This document shows, piece after piece, positions 50,769-60,507 of a stretch of 64,000 nt of DNA. The position numbers were made by a program, and so were the translations under genes. The notes beneath the pieces are model-generated. The model made no database searches. It was not told the origin of the DNA and saw nothing but the letters and a program-made list of their open reading frames with translations. Source of the DNA: Pantoea stewartii subsp. stewartii (GTDB lineage: Bacteria; Pseudomonadota; Gammaproteobacteria; Enterobacterales; Enterobacteriaceae); the NCBI RefSeq assembly GCF_008801695.1, contig NZ_VZPF01000001.1:62001-126000 (forward strand), written 5' to 3'. Position 1 is the stretch's first letter. The number at the start of each line of letters is the position of its first letter.

Positions 50769-53700
50769 TCAGTCTGAATCAATGGTGCGGTCGTATCTAC
50801 AGTCACGGTGCGGTCGACGGAAGTCACGTTGCCCGCAGCATCGCTGAGCTGGGCATTGATGACCGTTTGACCCTCGGCGAGTGCCTGCATATCACTGGCC
50901 GGTACGCTGGTTGACCAGGTGCCGTCAGTCTGCACGACGGCGGTGTAGGTTTTGCCGTTGAGCGTCACCGTTACTGCGCGGCCCGCCTCACTGGTGTCCG
51001 AGGTACCGCTAATGGTCTGGCGTACCTGAGTTTCGCCGTCGTTAATGACATTGTCACCCGCAAAGTCATTGATAGTGAGTGACGGCGGTGTCAGCTCCAA
51101 CTGCACGGTGCCAGTGGCCGTGACGGTTTCCGAACCATTGGTCGCGTTGACCGTAATGGTGACCGGCCCGTCGGTGGTGCCGAAATCGGCGACGGACAGC
51201 GCTCCCGTCGTCCAGTTGCCGTTCGCATCCAGCGTGGTGGCGTAAGGGGTCCCGTTGATGACAATGCTGACCTCGCCGGTAGCACCCAGGTTTTGCGATG
51301 TTCCGCTCAGCACGACACCATTTGCCTGATCGACCGTACTGATGATGTTGTCACCCGATACGGTGCCCAGCGTGACCAGCGGTCCCGGCGGTGGCGTCAG
51401 ATCAACCGGAACTGACAGTTCCTGCGTCACCGGGTTACCGGCCTGATCGCTGACAGTCAGCGTCAGTGTGGTAGTCGGCTGCGTAAAGTCACGCATTTGT
51501 TCAGGCGTCAGTGTGAGGCTCCAGCTTCCGTCTGCCCCAACGATGCCCGTGCCCAGCACCGTGTCCGCAAGGGAAACGGTCAACGAAGTCCCGATTTCAG
51601 CCCCTGTTACTACGCCACTCAGAACCTGCGGCTGAACACTTTCGGCGTAATCCAGTCCGTCATCCCCTGCAAAGGCCACCGTGGTGATCACAGGTGCGGT
51701 AGTATCAATGGTCAGCGTCTCTGTAAGGGTGGCACTGTTGCCAGCCGCATCCGTCGCGACCACAGAAAGACTGTAATTTCCGTCGGTATAACCTTGCAGA
51801 TCGGCTGTGCTCAGGGCTAATGTCCAGCTGCCATCTGCCTGTACCACCGCATCGAAGCTTGTCCCTCCTAAGGTGACCACAACCGTCTGCCCTTCACCGG
51901 GTTCCCCTGTGCTACCGGTCAGGGTGACGCCATTCGCGACATCCGCTGAATTAATAAAACCGTCACGTGCGAGCGGGGCCACGGTTGGCACTGGTGTCGT
52001 CAGATCGGCCGTGAAGTTAAACTGGGCAGTACCCGGGTTGCCGGTAGCATCAACGACGTTAACGGTGACGGTATACGGACCGCTCCCTAACGAATTTAAC
52101 GCATTAGGCGGAATCGTCACGCTCCAGTTGCCATCGTTATCGACCGTGCCGGGATAGCTGATGCCGTCCAGATTCACGATAATGCTGACGGCCTGATTTG
52201 CGCCGCTGCTGCCCGTCGTTCCCGTCAGCGTGACGCCAGCGGCGGCCTCACTGATGCTCAGCACATTGTCGCCACCAAACTGTGTGGCCGCAAAAGTCGG
52301 CACGGGCGCCGTCACCGCGGTCACCACGTTTAATGTGGTGTTGTCGGTGTTCCCCGCACTATCGGCTGCACTCACCGTAATGACATGGCTGCCGTTAGGA
52401 ATTTGCGCCATCTGATCCGGGGTCAGCGTGAGCGACCAGCTTCCGTCATTCTGCACGACCGCATTCAGCGGTTCGTCATTGTTGAAGCCGCTGATCACCA
52501 CCGTGACGGTTTGCCCCGCGCCACTGATGCCGGTGGTACCGGTCAGGGTCTGGTCCTGTGTCGCCTCAGTGGCATTCAGCGCACCATCGCCAAACGGCAG
52601 ATTGAGACTCACATTCGGCAGCGTTTGCACAGCGACAATGATGTTGTCAACGGTGCTGGCCGTATTGCCATTCACGTCGGTGACGGTGATCGTCACCGGC
52701 CAGGTCCCATCCGGCAGCGTTTGCAGGACGCTCGCGGGCAGATCCAGTGACCAGGTGCCGTCGCCGTTAATGGCAGCCGCATAGAGCGTCCCGTTGACCG
52801 TAACGGTCACGGCGGCGGCGTTATCATTATTCAGATCGCCACTCAGGCTACCGCCAGCCTGCGCCTCGGCCGCGTTAATGCGTCCATCGCCAAACGGCGT
52901 ATCAAGCGTAGGCGCGGCAATCGGTGCGGTTGCCGTCGTGAAATCCTGTGTGGTCGTCACCGAGGTATTGCCTGCCCGATCGGTCGTCACGATACTCAGG
53001 GTATGGCTGCCATCGGCCAGCCCCGCCATGACTTCCGGTGTCAGGCTGGCTGTCCAGTTACCCTGGGCGTCAACGGATACCGTCAGCGGTGTGCCGTCCA
53101 CAGTCACGTTCACGGTTTGCCCGTCGCTCAGTGGTGTGGTGCCGTTAATCAGCTGTACTGACGCAGCTTCACTGGCATTGATGACGTTGTCGCCAAACAG
53201 CGTTTCCGCAACCGTTGGCGTCGCTGGTGGCGTCAGTAAGATCTCAACGCCGACGGATGCTTCTGCCGGATTGCCCGCCACATCACTGGCCGTCACCTGC
53301 ACCTGCGTCACGCCATCGGGTAAACCGCTGAGCGCGTCCGGTGCCAGATTGAGCGTCCAGATACCGTTGGCAGCGACCGTCGTGGTAAAGGGTTGATCCC
53401 CAATTGTGACGGTGATTTCGCTGCCTTCGGCCAGATTGGTGGCTGTGCCCGTCAGCGTCAACGCACCCGCAGCCTCTGCCTGACTCAGCAGGCCATCGCC
53501 AAACGGGACGTCCAGCGTCAGGACAGGTACGTTTCTGATCGCCACATCCAGCGTCGTACTGCTGTCGGTCGCGACGTTACCGCTGGTGTCCGTTGCCGTC
53601 ACGGTGACAGTCTGAACACCATCAGTCAGCGCTTGCAGATCCGCAGCCGGGATGGCCAGCGTCCAGGCACCGTTTCCGTCGGCCAGGGCGGTGTAACTGA

Positions 53701-56700
53701 TTTGATTTAGCGTCACGCTAATCTGTGCGCCAGGCGCACTGTTACCGGTGACCGTCAGATCCTGGAGCGATTCGGCCTGATTCAGCGACGTGCCTGCGCT
53801 CAGGGTAATATCGACCAGCGATGGCAGGGTCGTTTCGATGGCGACATTATGGCTGGCCTCCGCAGGATTGCCCGCAGCATCATTCGCCGTCACCACAAAG
53901 GCCTGTTCTGTCCCGGACGGCAGATCAGCAAGGGCATCGGCGGGCACGGTTACGCGCCAGTTGCCGTTGGCATCAATGGTGGTCGGGTACGCAATACCGT
54001 TAACGGTCAGCGTAACAGGCGTCCCTTCTGCCAGTAGCCTGCTGCTGCCCGTCACCTCCAGCGCCGTTCCGGCTTCGGTTGCGTTGATGATGTCGTCCGC
54101 TGCCACTACATCTACGCTAAGCGTTGGCTGCGCCGCCTCGCTGGCGATGACAGTGAGGCTGGCAGTGCTGCTGGCAGGATTGCCCGCCGTATCGCTCGCC
54201 ACCACCACCACAGACAACGCACCATCTGGCAGCGCGCCAGCATCACCCGCAGGAACGGTCACGTTCCAGCTGCCGTCTGCCTGTACGGCACCGGTGTAGC
54301 TCTGACCGTTCAGGGTGACAGTCACAACCTGCCCCGCCGTCAGGTTCGTGCTGCCACCGCTGATGGTGAAATCGGCAGCGGCTTCTGCCCGGTTCAGCAA
54401 GTTATCGCCGCTGACGGTATCGACTGTCAGCACGGGCAATGACGCGCTGTCGGCGACGCGGGTCAGATTTTGCGTCAGCGTGGTCTGGTTACCCGCCGCA
54501 TCTGTCAGGGTAATATCCAACGCATACGCGCCATCCGGTAAGCCCTGCATGACGCTGGCAGGAATATTGACCTGCCAGCTTCCATCCTGAAGCACCAGCG
54601 TCTGATAAGTCTGGCCTTGTAAGGTCACGGTAACCGTTTGCCCTTCATCAGCCAGCGATGCCGTGCCGGAAACCGGAATGGTCTGCAGCACCTCCACTGC
54701 ATTGATTTGATTATCTCCGGTAACCGGCGTCAGAGTCAGTTCAGGCGGTGTGAAATCCACGGTGATGTTACTGTCCAGGCTGCCCGTGTTACCCGCCGCG
54801 TCAGTCACATTGACGACAATGGGATTGACGCCTTCTGTCAGTGCCTGAAGGACATCACTACCCAGAGTCAGAGACCAGTTACCCTGTGCATCTACTGTCG
54901 CGCTGTAATCATTTCCCCCCACGGTCACCGTGACGGTCTGACCTGCGCCAGAAGCGCCGGTGGTGCCGCTGAGTGTCTGGTCAGTCGTGGACTCGATCTG
55001 GTTCAGATAGCCGTCTGTGAAAGGTGTAACGATACTGATCGGCAGACTGTTCGTTGATACGGTAATCTCGCGGGTTTCTGTCACGCTGTTTCCGGCCAGA
55101 TCGCTGACGGTCACGGCCAGTGCATAGCTGCCTGCGGGAATACCTTCCAGTGCGCCAGCGGGCAATGTAAAGCTCCAGTTGCCTTCGGCGTCAACTGCCG
55201 TGGTCCATACCTGATTGTTTAAGGTGATCGTTACCGCCTGACCTTCCCCGGCATCACTGCTGCCGCTGAGCACAATCGGTCCGGTGCTCTCGGTCGGGTC
55301 GACAACATCATCGCCTGTCACCGGATCCAGCGTCAGCCCAGGCGGGGTGAGATCCACCTCGACAGTGCCCGCAACGGAACGGCTGTTACCGGCCGCATCC
55401 GTGACCGTCACCGTATAGCCGGTGCTGCCCTCAGTCAGAGCGGTAAGCGCATCAGCAGGCAGCGTAACGCGCCAGTTGCCGTTTGCGTCCACGGTTCCGC
55501 TGTAAATATTACCGTTAAAGGTGACGTTAACGGTTTGCCCAACGCCACTCACGCCAGTTGTGCCGTTCAGCGCCTGCGCATTGGTGACATCGTCTGCATT
55601 AATCACGCCGCCATCAAAAGCATTAATAACGACAGGGTTGGGTACATTGTTAATGGCCACGTTCAGCGTGCCTGAGCTGCTGAGTACGGCCCCCGTGGTA
55701 TCCGTAGCCGATACGGTCAACGTGGTCGGCCCATCCGTCAGGCTTGCCAGATCGGCAGGTGGGATCACAATGTTCCAGGTTCCGGTGGCTGAAACCGTGC
55801 CGGTATACGTGACGCCATTGAACACCAGCGTAACCGTGCTGTCGGGCGCGACATTGACCGTGGTTCCGCTAACAATCAGCGGGTCGGTTGCCTCACCGGC
55901 ATTCAGATAGTTATCGTCGCTCAGGGGGGCCAGCGCGATGCCTGAGGCATTGCTGTTGAGCGTCAGATCCAGACTGCCAGTGGCGGTATTGCCTGCGGCA
56001 TCACTGACGGCCACGGTGTAACTGGCGCTGCCGTCAGCCAGCGAAGCGAGGACCTCTGCCGGAACAGTCAGTTGCCAGGTGCCATCCCCCAATACTGTGC
56101 CGCTGAAAACATCGCTGCCTACAGTGAGGGTGACGGTCTGACCCTGCTCGACATTCGTGGTGGTGCCGGACAGCACCTGACTGACCTGACGCTCTGCGCC
56201 ATCGACGACATTATCGCCTGCGAAGGGATTCAGGGTTAACGTTGGCAGCGAAGCCGCATCCGCTTTTACCGTCAGGTTACTGGTATTGGTAGAGACGTTA
56301 CCGGCACTGTCTGTCGCCGTCACCGTTAAGGTATAGCTACCGTCAGACAATCCACTCAACGCAGCATCCGGTACATTCAGCGTCCAGGTGCCATCTGTAT
56401 TAGCCGTTGTTGTGACGGTTGTACCATTAAACGAGGCGACGATGGTCGCACCATTTTCACTGGTGCCGGTCAGCACAAGAGGCTGCTGAATTTCCGTGGC
56501 GTTGAGTACGCCATCGCCAGAAGGCGTGGCAACCTGCAGCACCGGCGGCACGGTATCCACCGTGACGGAGCCAGAGGCCGTACTGGTGTTGCCGGCAATA
56601 TCGGTGAGCGTGACGGTATAAGGTACCGTTCCCTGATCCAGCGCAGCGAGGATGCCTGACGGAATGCTCACCTGCCAGTTACCTGCACCATCTACCGTGC

Positions 56701-57799
56701 CGTTGTAGTCAACCCCATTGAAGTTGACGACGACGCCTTGCCCGGCACCGGTCACACCGCTGTTGCCCGTAATCGTGCCGTTGGCCGTGGCTTCAGCGCC
56801 ATTCAGCACGCCATCACCAAAGGCGACGCCAGCCGTTGCGATCGGCAGATCGGTAGCAAAGACGTTAATATTCGTTGTATTGGTGGCAAGCGTGTTACCA
56901 CCGGCATCGGTGATAGTGGTAATGACCGGCAGAGCACCGTTTGGCAGTTCAGCCAGCGAACCGGCAGGCAGCGTCACCGTCCAGTTGCCCTGCGCATCGA
57001 CCGTGCCGGTATAGCTGGTGCCATTAACACTAACGGTCACCTGACTGCCCGCAGGAATGTTGATTGTGGTGCCACTCAACACGACATCGCTGGCCACATC
57101 CTCAACATTGAGGTAGTTATTTGTCCCTACAGGCGACAGCGCAACGCTGCTGCCCGTATTGTCCACCGTAAAGGCCAGCTCGGCACTGCTGGTGTTCCCG
57201 ACGGCGTTTACGACCTCAACGGTCAGCGTCTGCGCACCATTCGGCAAGCCGGACAATGCGGTGGACGGCAGCGTGATTTGCCAGTTACCGTTGGGCTCTA
57301 CTGTCCCCGTGTAGGTCACGCCATTCAGGGTAACGCTAACCTGTTGTCCCGCCTCAACATTGGTTGTGGTGCCGGTAAGGGTTTGTGGCTGCTGCTGTTC
57401 GGCACCATCCAGAATGCCATCGCCAGCAAAACTACCCGAATTAACCGTAATCGTAGGCTGGACTTCTGGTGCCGTCGCGACATTCAGATCGCTGGTGAAC
57501 GTCGTCTGGCTGCCATTGGCATTCGTCACCGTGACCGTAAACGGATTGCTGCCTGACGGTAATGCAGCGAGATCAGACTGGTCAACTCTCAAAGACCAGC
57601 GGCCATTGGAGGCCACCAGAGTCCGGTAAAATCTGCCGTTGAGCGAGAGTGTGACCTGATCGCCATTCTGGCCGGTACCATTCAGGATCAGTGGCTGTGT
57701 CAGATCGCTGACGCTTAGCGTGTTATCGCCGCCCACGGGATCAACGCCTAGCACAGGTGACTGGGTATCCACCGTGAGGTTATTTATCTGGGTAACCAC
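50243..57799 (-). CDS. Chimeric ORF: BapA-type Ig-like repeats fused in frame to the C-terminal half of an MFS transporter
   Basis: A 2518-codon frame. Residues 1 to about 2348 are some 23 tandem bacterial Ig-like domains of 90-105 residues, each opening with a motif such as FAGDNVIND or PFGDGLLSQAE and ending in DAAGN...VDTTAP. The last 170 residues (GVLCFILFLAEGAVLDWGAL onward) are six hydrophobic helices of an MFS transporter with the loop GRFTGDKIIQRFGR. The join falls on a 14-bp sequence at 50755-50768 that recurs inverted at 61137-61150. A secreted adhesin ending in half a transporter has no known precedent, so this is read as one product of an inversion. The GTG start at 57799 has no ribosome site: the frame is the continuation of the ORF ending at 57784 after a one-base frameshift. 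Confidence 0.85.
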   Translation of the reverse strand: MVTQINNLTVDTQSPVLGVDPVGGDNTLSVSDLTQPLILNGTGQNGDQVTLSLNGRFYRTLVASNGRWSLRVDQSDLAALPSGSNPFTVTVTNANGSQTTFTSDLNVATAPEVQPTITVNSGSFAGDGILDGAEQQQPQTLTGTTTNVEAGQQVSVTLNGVTYTGTVEPNGNWQITLPSTALSGLPNGAQTLTVEVVNAVGNTSSAELAFTVDNTGSSVALSPVGTNNYLNVEDVASDVVLSGTTINIPAGSQVTVSVNGTSYTGTVDAQGNWTVTLPAGSLAELPNGALPVITTITDAGGNTLATNTTNINVFATDLPIATAGVAFGDGVLNGAEATANGTITGNSGVTGAGQGVVVNFNGVDYNGTVDGAGNWQVSIPSGILAALDQGTVPYTVTLTDIAGNTSTASGSVTVDTVPPVLQVATPSGDGVLNATEIQQPLVLTGTSENGATIVASFNGTTVTTTANTDGTWTLNVPDAALSGLSDGSYTLTVTATDSAGNVSTNTSNLTVKADAASLPTLTLNPFAGDNVVDGAERQVSQVLSGTTTNVEQGQTVTLTVGSDVFSGTVLGDGTWQLTVPAEVLASLADGSASYTVAVSDAAGNTATGSLDLTLNSNASGIALAPLSDDNYLNAGEATDPLIVSGTTVNVAPDSTVTLVFNGVTYTGTVSATGTWNIVIPPADLASLTDGPTTLTVSATDTTGAVLSSSGTLNVAINNVPNPVVINAFDGGVINADDVTNAQALNGTTGVSGVGQTVNVTFNGNIYSGTVDANGNWRVTLPADALTALTEGSTGYTVTVTDAAGNSRSVAGTVEVDLTPPGLTLDPVTGDDVVDPTESTGPIVLSGSSDAGEGQAVTITLNNQVWTTAVDAEGNWSFTLPAGALEGIPAGSYALAVTVSDLAGNSVTETREITVSTNSLPISIVTPFTDGYLNQIESTTDQTLSGTTGASGAGQTVTVTVGGNDYSATVDAQGNWSLTLGSDVLQALTEGVNPIVVNVTDAAGNTGSLDSNITVDFTPPELTLTPVTGDNQINAVEVLQTIPVSGTASLADEGQTVTVTLQGQTYQTLVLQDGSWQVNIPASVMQGLPDGAYALDITLTDAAGNQTTLTQNLTRVADSASLPVLTVDTVSGDNLLNRAEAAADFTISGGSTNLTAGQVVTVTLNGQSYTGAVQADGSWNVTVPAGDAGALPDGALSVVVVASDTAGNPASSTASLTVIASEAAQPTLSVDVVAADDIINATEAGTALEVTGSSRLLAEGTPVTLTVNGIAYPTTIDANGNWRVTVPADALADLPSGTEQAFVVTANDAAGNPAEASHNVAIETTLPSLVDITLSAGTSLNQAESLQDLTVTGNSAPGAQISVTLNQISYTALADGNGAWTLAIPAADLQALTDGVQTVTVTATDTSGNVATDSSTTLDVAIRNVPVLTLDVPFGDGLLSQAEAAGALTLTGTATNLAEGSEITVTIGDQPFTTTVAANGIWTLNLAPDALSGLPDGVTQVQVTASDVAGNPAEASVGVEILLTPPATPTVAETLFGDNVINASEAASVQLINGTTPLSDGQTVNVTVDGTPLTVSVDAQGNWTASLTPEVMAGLADGSHTLSIVTTDRAGNTSVTTTQDFTTATAPIAAPTLDTPFGDGRINAAEAQAGGSLSGDLNNDNAAAVTVTVNGTLYAAAINGDGTWSLDLPASVLQTLPDGTWPVTITVTDVNGNTASTVDNIIVAVQTLPNVSLNLPFGDGALNATEATQDQTLTGTTGISGAGQTVTVVISGFNNDEPLNAVVQNDGSWSLTLTPDQMAQIPNGSHVITVSAADSAGNTDNTTLNVVTAVTAPVPTFAATQFGGDNVLSISEAAAGVTLTGTTGSSGANQAVSIIVNLDGISYPGTVDNDGNWSVTIPPNALNSLGSGPYTVTVNVVDATGNPGTAQFNFTADLTTPVPTVAPLARDGFINSADVANGVTLTGSTGEPGEGQTVVVTLGGTSFDAVVQADGSWTLALSTADLQGYTDGNYSLSVVATDAAGNSATLTETLTIDTTAPVITTVAFAGDDGLDYAESVQPQVLSGVVTGAEIGTSLTVSLADTVLGTGIVGADGSWSLTLTPEQMRDFTQPTTTLTLTVSDQAGNPVTQELSVPVDLTPPPGPLVTLGTVSGDNIISTVDQANGVVLSGTSQNLGATGEVSIVINGTPYATTLDANGNWTTGALSVADFGTTDGPVTITVNATNGSETVTATGTVQLELTPPSLTINDFAGDNVINDGETQVRQTISGTSDTSEAGRAVTVTLNGKTYTAVVQTDGTWSTSVPASDMQALAEGQTVINAQLSDAAGNVTSVDRTVTVDTTAPLIQTDAFLGVLCFILFLAEGAVLDWGALLLLQNPSMSTAHAGLGYAVFSVAMTAGRFTGDKIIQRFGRYPVMVMGALAAASGLALAVLLPWPEASLLAFLLVGFGLSNTVPMLFNAAGNQHAMPANLAISAMTTLGYAGILSGPALIGFISQWISLSGAFLLIALLLLAVAVSARNVAR
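50755..50768 (-). repeat. 14-bp inverted repeat, left inversion junction
   Basis: Reads CGCCTTCCTGGGCG on the minus strand, identical to 61137-61150 on the plus strand; the flanking bases differ at both sides. It encodes A-F-L-G in the same frame in both genes. Confidence 0.95.
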
Positions 57800-59826
57800 T
57801 TGCCAGCCTGATCAACCACACTGACAACCAGTGGGTTATTCCCCTGCGGTAAGGCAGACAGATCGGTGGCAGGAATCGTCGTACTCCAGCTGCCGTCCGT
57901 ATTAACCGGAACGTTGTAGGTGTTGCCGCCGAGTTGAATCTGTACCTGTTGTCCGTCACCGGTAATGCCGGTATTCCCGCTCAGTACCTGATCGCTGGCG
58001 GCGTCCAGATTATTAAGGACACCATCGCTGATCGCGCCGCTGTCGAGGTTAACAGCAGGCAATGTTGTGGCCTGCAGGATCACGTCAGCTGTGCCGGTCA
58101 CGAGGTTACCGTTAGCATCCACGGTGCTGACGGTAATCGATTTCAGCCCGTCTGCCACGCCGTCAAAAGCGGCTGCAGGCATCGTGACCGACCATAATCC
58201 GTCACCATCTACGGTACCGTTGTAATTGACACCGTTAAAGTTAACCGCAATCTGCTGACCCGGTGTCCCACCAAGGAACGCACCCTTAACGATAACGCCC
58301 TGGCTGGCCTCCAGCGCATTAATAAAACCATCTCCGCCCAGCGGTTGGGTAATCGTCAGCGATCCCGGTGTCCCCGCTGCGGGTTCAACGATAATGTCCT
58401 GGTTGCCCGTCGCGATGTCTCCGGCATTGTTAGCCACGCTGACGGCAATTGTCGTCGTACCCGCCGCTAATGCGCCCAGCGCTGCCGACGGCACCGTCAC
58501 GCTCCAGCCGCCGTCCTGGCCCACCGTGGTGGTATAGGTCTGCCCGCCCAGGGTCACGGTCTGGCCCGGCTCCACATTGACGGTGGTGCCGGACAGAATC
58601 TGATCCGTTGCTTTTTCTGCATTATCCAGCACGTTGTCTCCGGCGAAAGGATCGACGGTCAACGTCGGATCGCCGGGCTGTGTTGCCGGTGCCTCCACGG
58701 TGATGGTTTCGGCAGTCGTGGCCGCGGTGCCCGCCGCGTTGCTCACCGTCGCCTCGATGGTTGCCGTGCCCGCCGCCAGCGCCTGCAGCGCCACCGCCGG
58801 CACCGTCACGCTCCAGCTGCCGTCCTGGCCCACCGTGGCGGTGTAGGTCTGCCCGCCCAGCGTCACGGTCACGGTCTGGCCCGGCTCCACGTTGCTGGTA
58901 ACGCCTGAAATGAGCTGATCCGACGTTTTTTCGTCGTTATCCAGTACGTTGTCCCCGGCAAACGGCGCAAGAGCCACCGTCGGATCGCCGGGCTGTGTTG
59001 CCGGTGCCTCCACGGTGATGGTTTCGGCAGTCGTGGCCGCGGTGCCCGCCGCGTTGCTCACCGTCGCCTCGATGGTTGCCGTGCCCGCCGCCAGCGCCTG
59101 AAGCGCCACCGCCGGCACCGTCACGCTCCAGCTGCCGTCTGTTCCTACCGCGGTGGTGTAGGTCTGTCCGCCCAGCGTCACGGTGACGGTCTGGCCTGCC
59201 TCCACATTTGTTGTGGTGCCCGAAAGCGTTTGATCTGACGCCTTCTCGGTGTTGTCCAGCACGTTATCCCCGGCGAAAGGGTTGACGGTGAGCGTTAGCG
59301 CACCGGGCGTTCCCGGTGCGGCCGGGTTGTCACCACCACCACCACCTCCGCCCCGACTGGTACCCAGTGCAACGCCCGCCAGACCAAGCAGGCCCACACC
59401 GCTGGCGGTCATTAGTCCGGTAGAAATATTGCTGTTATCAGCCAGGAGAAGGGGATCGACACTGTCGAGAGATTCATAGGTGGGCGTCATGGTTGTGGCG
59501 GCGTAATCTGTTGCGTCAACCGCCGTGGGGAAAAGCGCATGCTCTGGGGGATTCACACCATCGTCAAACACCAGTTCACTGTGATCGCCGGCAGCATCAT
59601 CCAGAAAGAAGTTTTTATAGCGAACCGTGCTACCGTCACGCATCTGAACGATAAGGTCATCACCCTGCCGTTGAAATTGCGTCACCACTTCACGTGTGCC
59701 GTTAATACGGACAACGCTGGGTTCACTGAGGGTAATCGTTTGTGCTGAGACGCCATCGACCTGTGAAATGAGCGTCCCATTTGCACGGGAAATGATATCC
59801 ACCCGAGTTTGAGTGATTTCTGCCAT
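57784..59826 (-). CDS. BapA-type giant adhesin, N-terminal part (ended by frameshift)
   Basis: A 680-codon frame: residues 1 to about 110 form the BapA prefix-like domain (MAEITQTRVDIISRANGTLI, QRQGDDLIVQMRDGSTVRYK, NFFLDDAAGDHSELVFDDGV). Next come a hydrophobic stretch (LMTASGVGLLGLAGVALGT), a poly-Gly linker (7 Gly from about residue 158) and five Ig-like repeats. It ends VVDQAGKWLPR, where the repeat pattern predicts AGN-VVTQ; one base is missing between 57799 and 57802, and the frame continues at once in the ORF ending at 50243. Such proteins are exported by type I secretion and mediate biofilm adhesion. The start has GGAG/AAGG upstream; promoter in 59827-60507. Confidence 0.88.
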   Translation of the reverse strand: MAEITQTRVDIISRANGTLISQVDGVSAQTITLSEPSVVRINGTREVVTQFQRQGDDLIVQMRDGSTVRYKNFFLDDAAGDHSELVFDDGVNPPEHALFPTAVDATDYAATTMTPTYESLDSVDPLLLADNSNISTGLMTASGVGLLGLAGVALGTSRGGGGGGGDNPAAPGTPGALTLTVNPFAGDNVLDNTEKASDQTLSGTTTNVEAGQTVTVTLGGQTYTTAVGTDGSWSVTVPAVALQALAAGTATIEATVSNAAGTAATTAETITVEAPATQPGDPTVALAPFAGDNVLDNDEKTSDQLISGVTSNVEPGQTVTVTLGGQTYTATVGQDGSWSVTVPAVALQALAAGTATIEATVSNAAGTAATTAETITVEAPATQPGDPTLTVDPFAGDNVLDNAEKATDQILSGTTVNVEPGQTVTLGGQTYTTTVGQDGGWSVTVPSAALGALAAGTTTIAVSVANNAGDIATGNQDIIVEPAAGTPGSLTITQPLGGDGFINALEASQGVIVKGAFLGGTPGQQIAVNFNGVNYNGTVDGDGLWSVTMPAAAFDGVADGLKSITVSTVDANGNLVTGTADVILQATTLPAVNLDSGAISDGVLNNLDAASDQVLSGNTGITGDGQQVQIQLGGNTYNVPVNTDGSWSTTIPATDLSALPQGNNPLVVSVVDQAGKWLPR
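57797..57803 (-). other. Single-base frameshift in the adhesin gene
   Basis: The minus strand reads GGC AAG TGG TTA CCC AGA TAA; adding one base after GGC AA gives Gly-Asn-Val-Val-Thr-Gln-Ile-Asn, the form seen in the other repeats (AGNVT). No homopolymer is present, so slippage is not an obvious cause; a sequencing error is possible. Confidence 0.85.
58664..59139 (-). repeat. Near-identical tandem DNA repeats in the adhesin 5' part
   Basis: 58664-58824 and 58979-59139 are identical at all but one of 161 bases, spaced 315 bp (105 codons, one Ig-like domain). The neighbouring repeat units on both sides are more diverged, so this pair looks recently duplicated or gene-converted. Confidence 0.9.
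59331..59354 (-). repeat. CAC trinucleotide tract encoding the poly-Gly linker
   Basis: Five CAC units followed by related triplets encode seven glycines between the BapA prefix domain and the first repeat. Slippage here would change linker length without a frameshift. Confidence 0.7.
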
Positions 59827-60507
59827 CTTGACCTTACTCCACCAGAGAAGCTAATTAACTGAAATGAAAACCATAAAAATAATTTATGGGTAACTTTTCC
59901 ACGTTTTACTTGCTGCGAATCTAAAAACGTTTCAACCTGGCACAACAATAGGTAAAAAAATCAAGAAAGACGGCAAAAAATCTAAGCGAAGCGTAATAAT
60001 TGTTTTAATTTTAATTAATCCGAAATTACCTTTAGCAACATCATGAAAATAATATCCATCACAGTCAGGGCAAAAATCAATCGTAATATGCAGTTTTATT
60101 TATGATTTAACCAAGATAACATTAGCCAAATTTTGGTTTTGTCAGTAAAGAAGTGGCAAAAATGTGTCGCGCATCGCTTTCAGATGTTGCTAAATATTTC
60201 TAAAAAATGCGCAAAGTTACGGATTAACCTGTTTTTTTTAGGCCTTGACAGGCTGAAGGCATACTCAAATTTAACTAAGCAATACACGTAGCGAAAATGT
60301 GACCACGGTCATACAACGTCGCGGCAGGAGGGAAAGTAAGCCAGGAAAGTTCTGGAAAAATCATTGGCACCGCTAAAAGTCGGTACACTGGCGCTGCGCG
60401 AAAATCATCTACGTAAAGATGATGAACTGTTAAGCCTGTGTTCTCACAGCGTTTTGCAGCAATTTGATGCTACACTTTTTTGCTTCGATACAGATGAAAT
60501 AAGAGCC
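59827..60507. promoter_or_regulatory. Divergent promoter region of adhesin and MFS genes
   Basis: 681 bp of AT-rich, non-coding DNA between the adhesin start (minus strand) and the MFS start (plus strand). It is inside the inverted segment, so both 5' ends keep their own promoters in either orientation. I found no clear RcsAB box or other named site and no small gene. Confidence 0.55.

Noticed and set aside
58400-59300. Regular repeats that could suggest a CRISPR array
   Set aside because: The period is about 315 bp and coding; it is the adhesin domain repeat, with no short repeat/spacer pattern.
50687-59748. Many plus-strand frames of 60-270 codons
   Set aside because: All lie opposite the adhesin repeats, lack ribosome sites and domain features.
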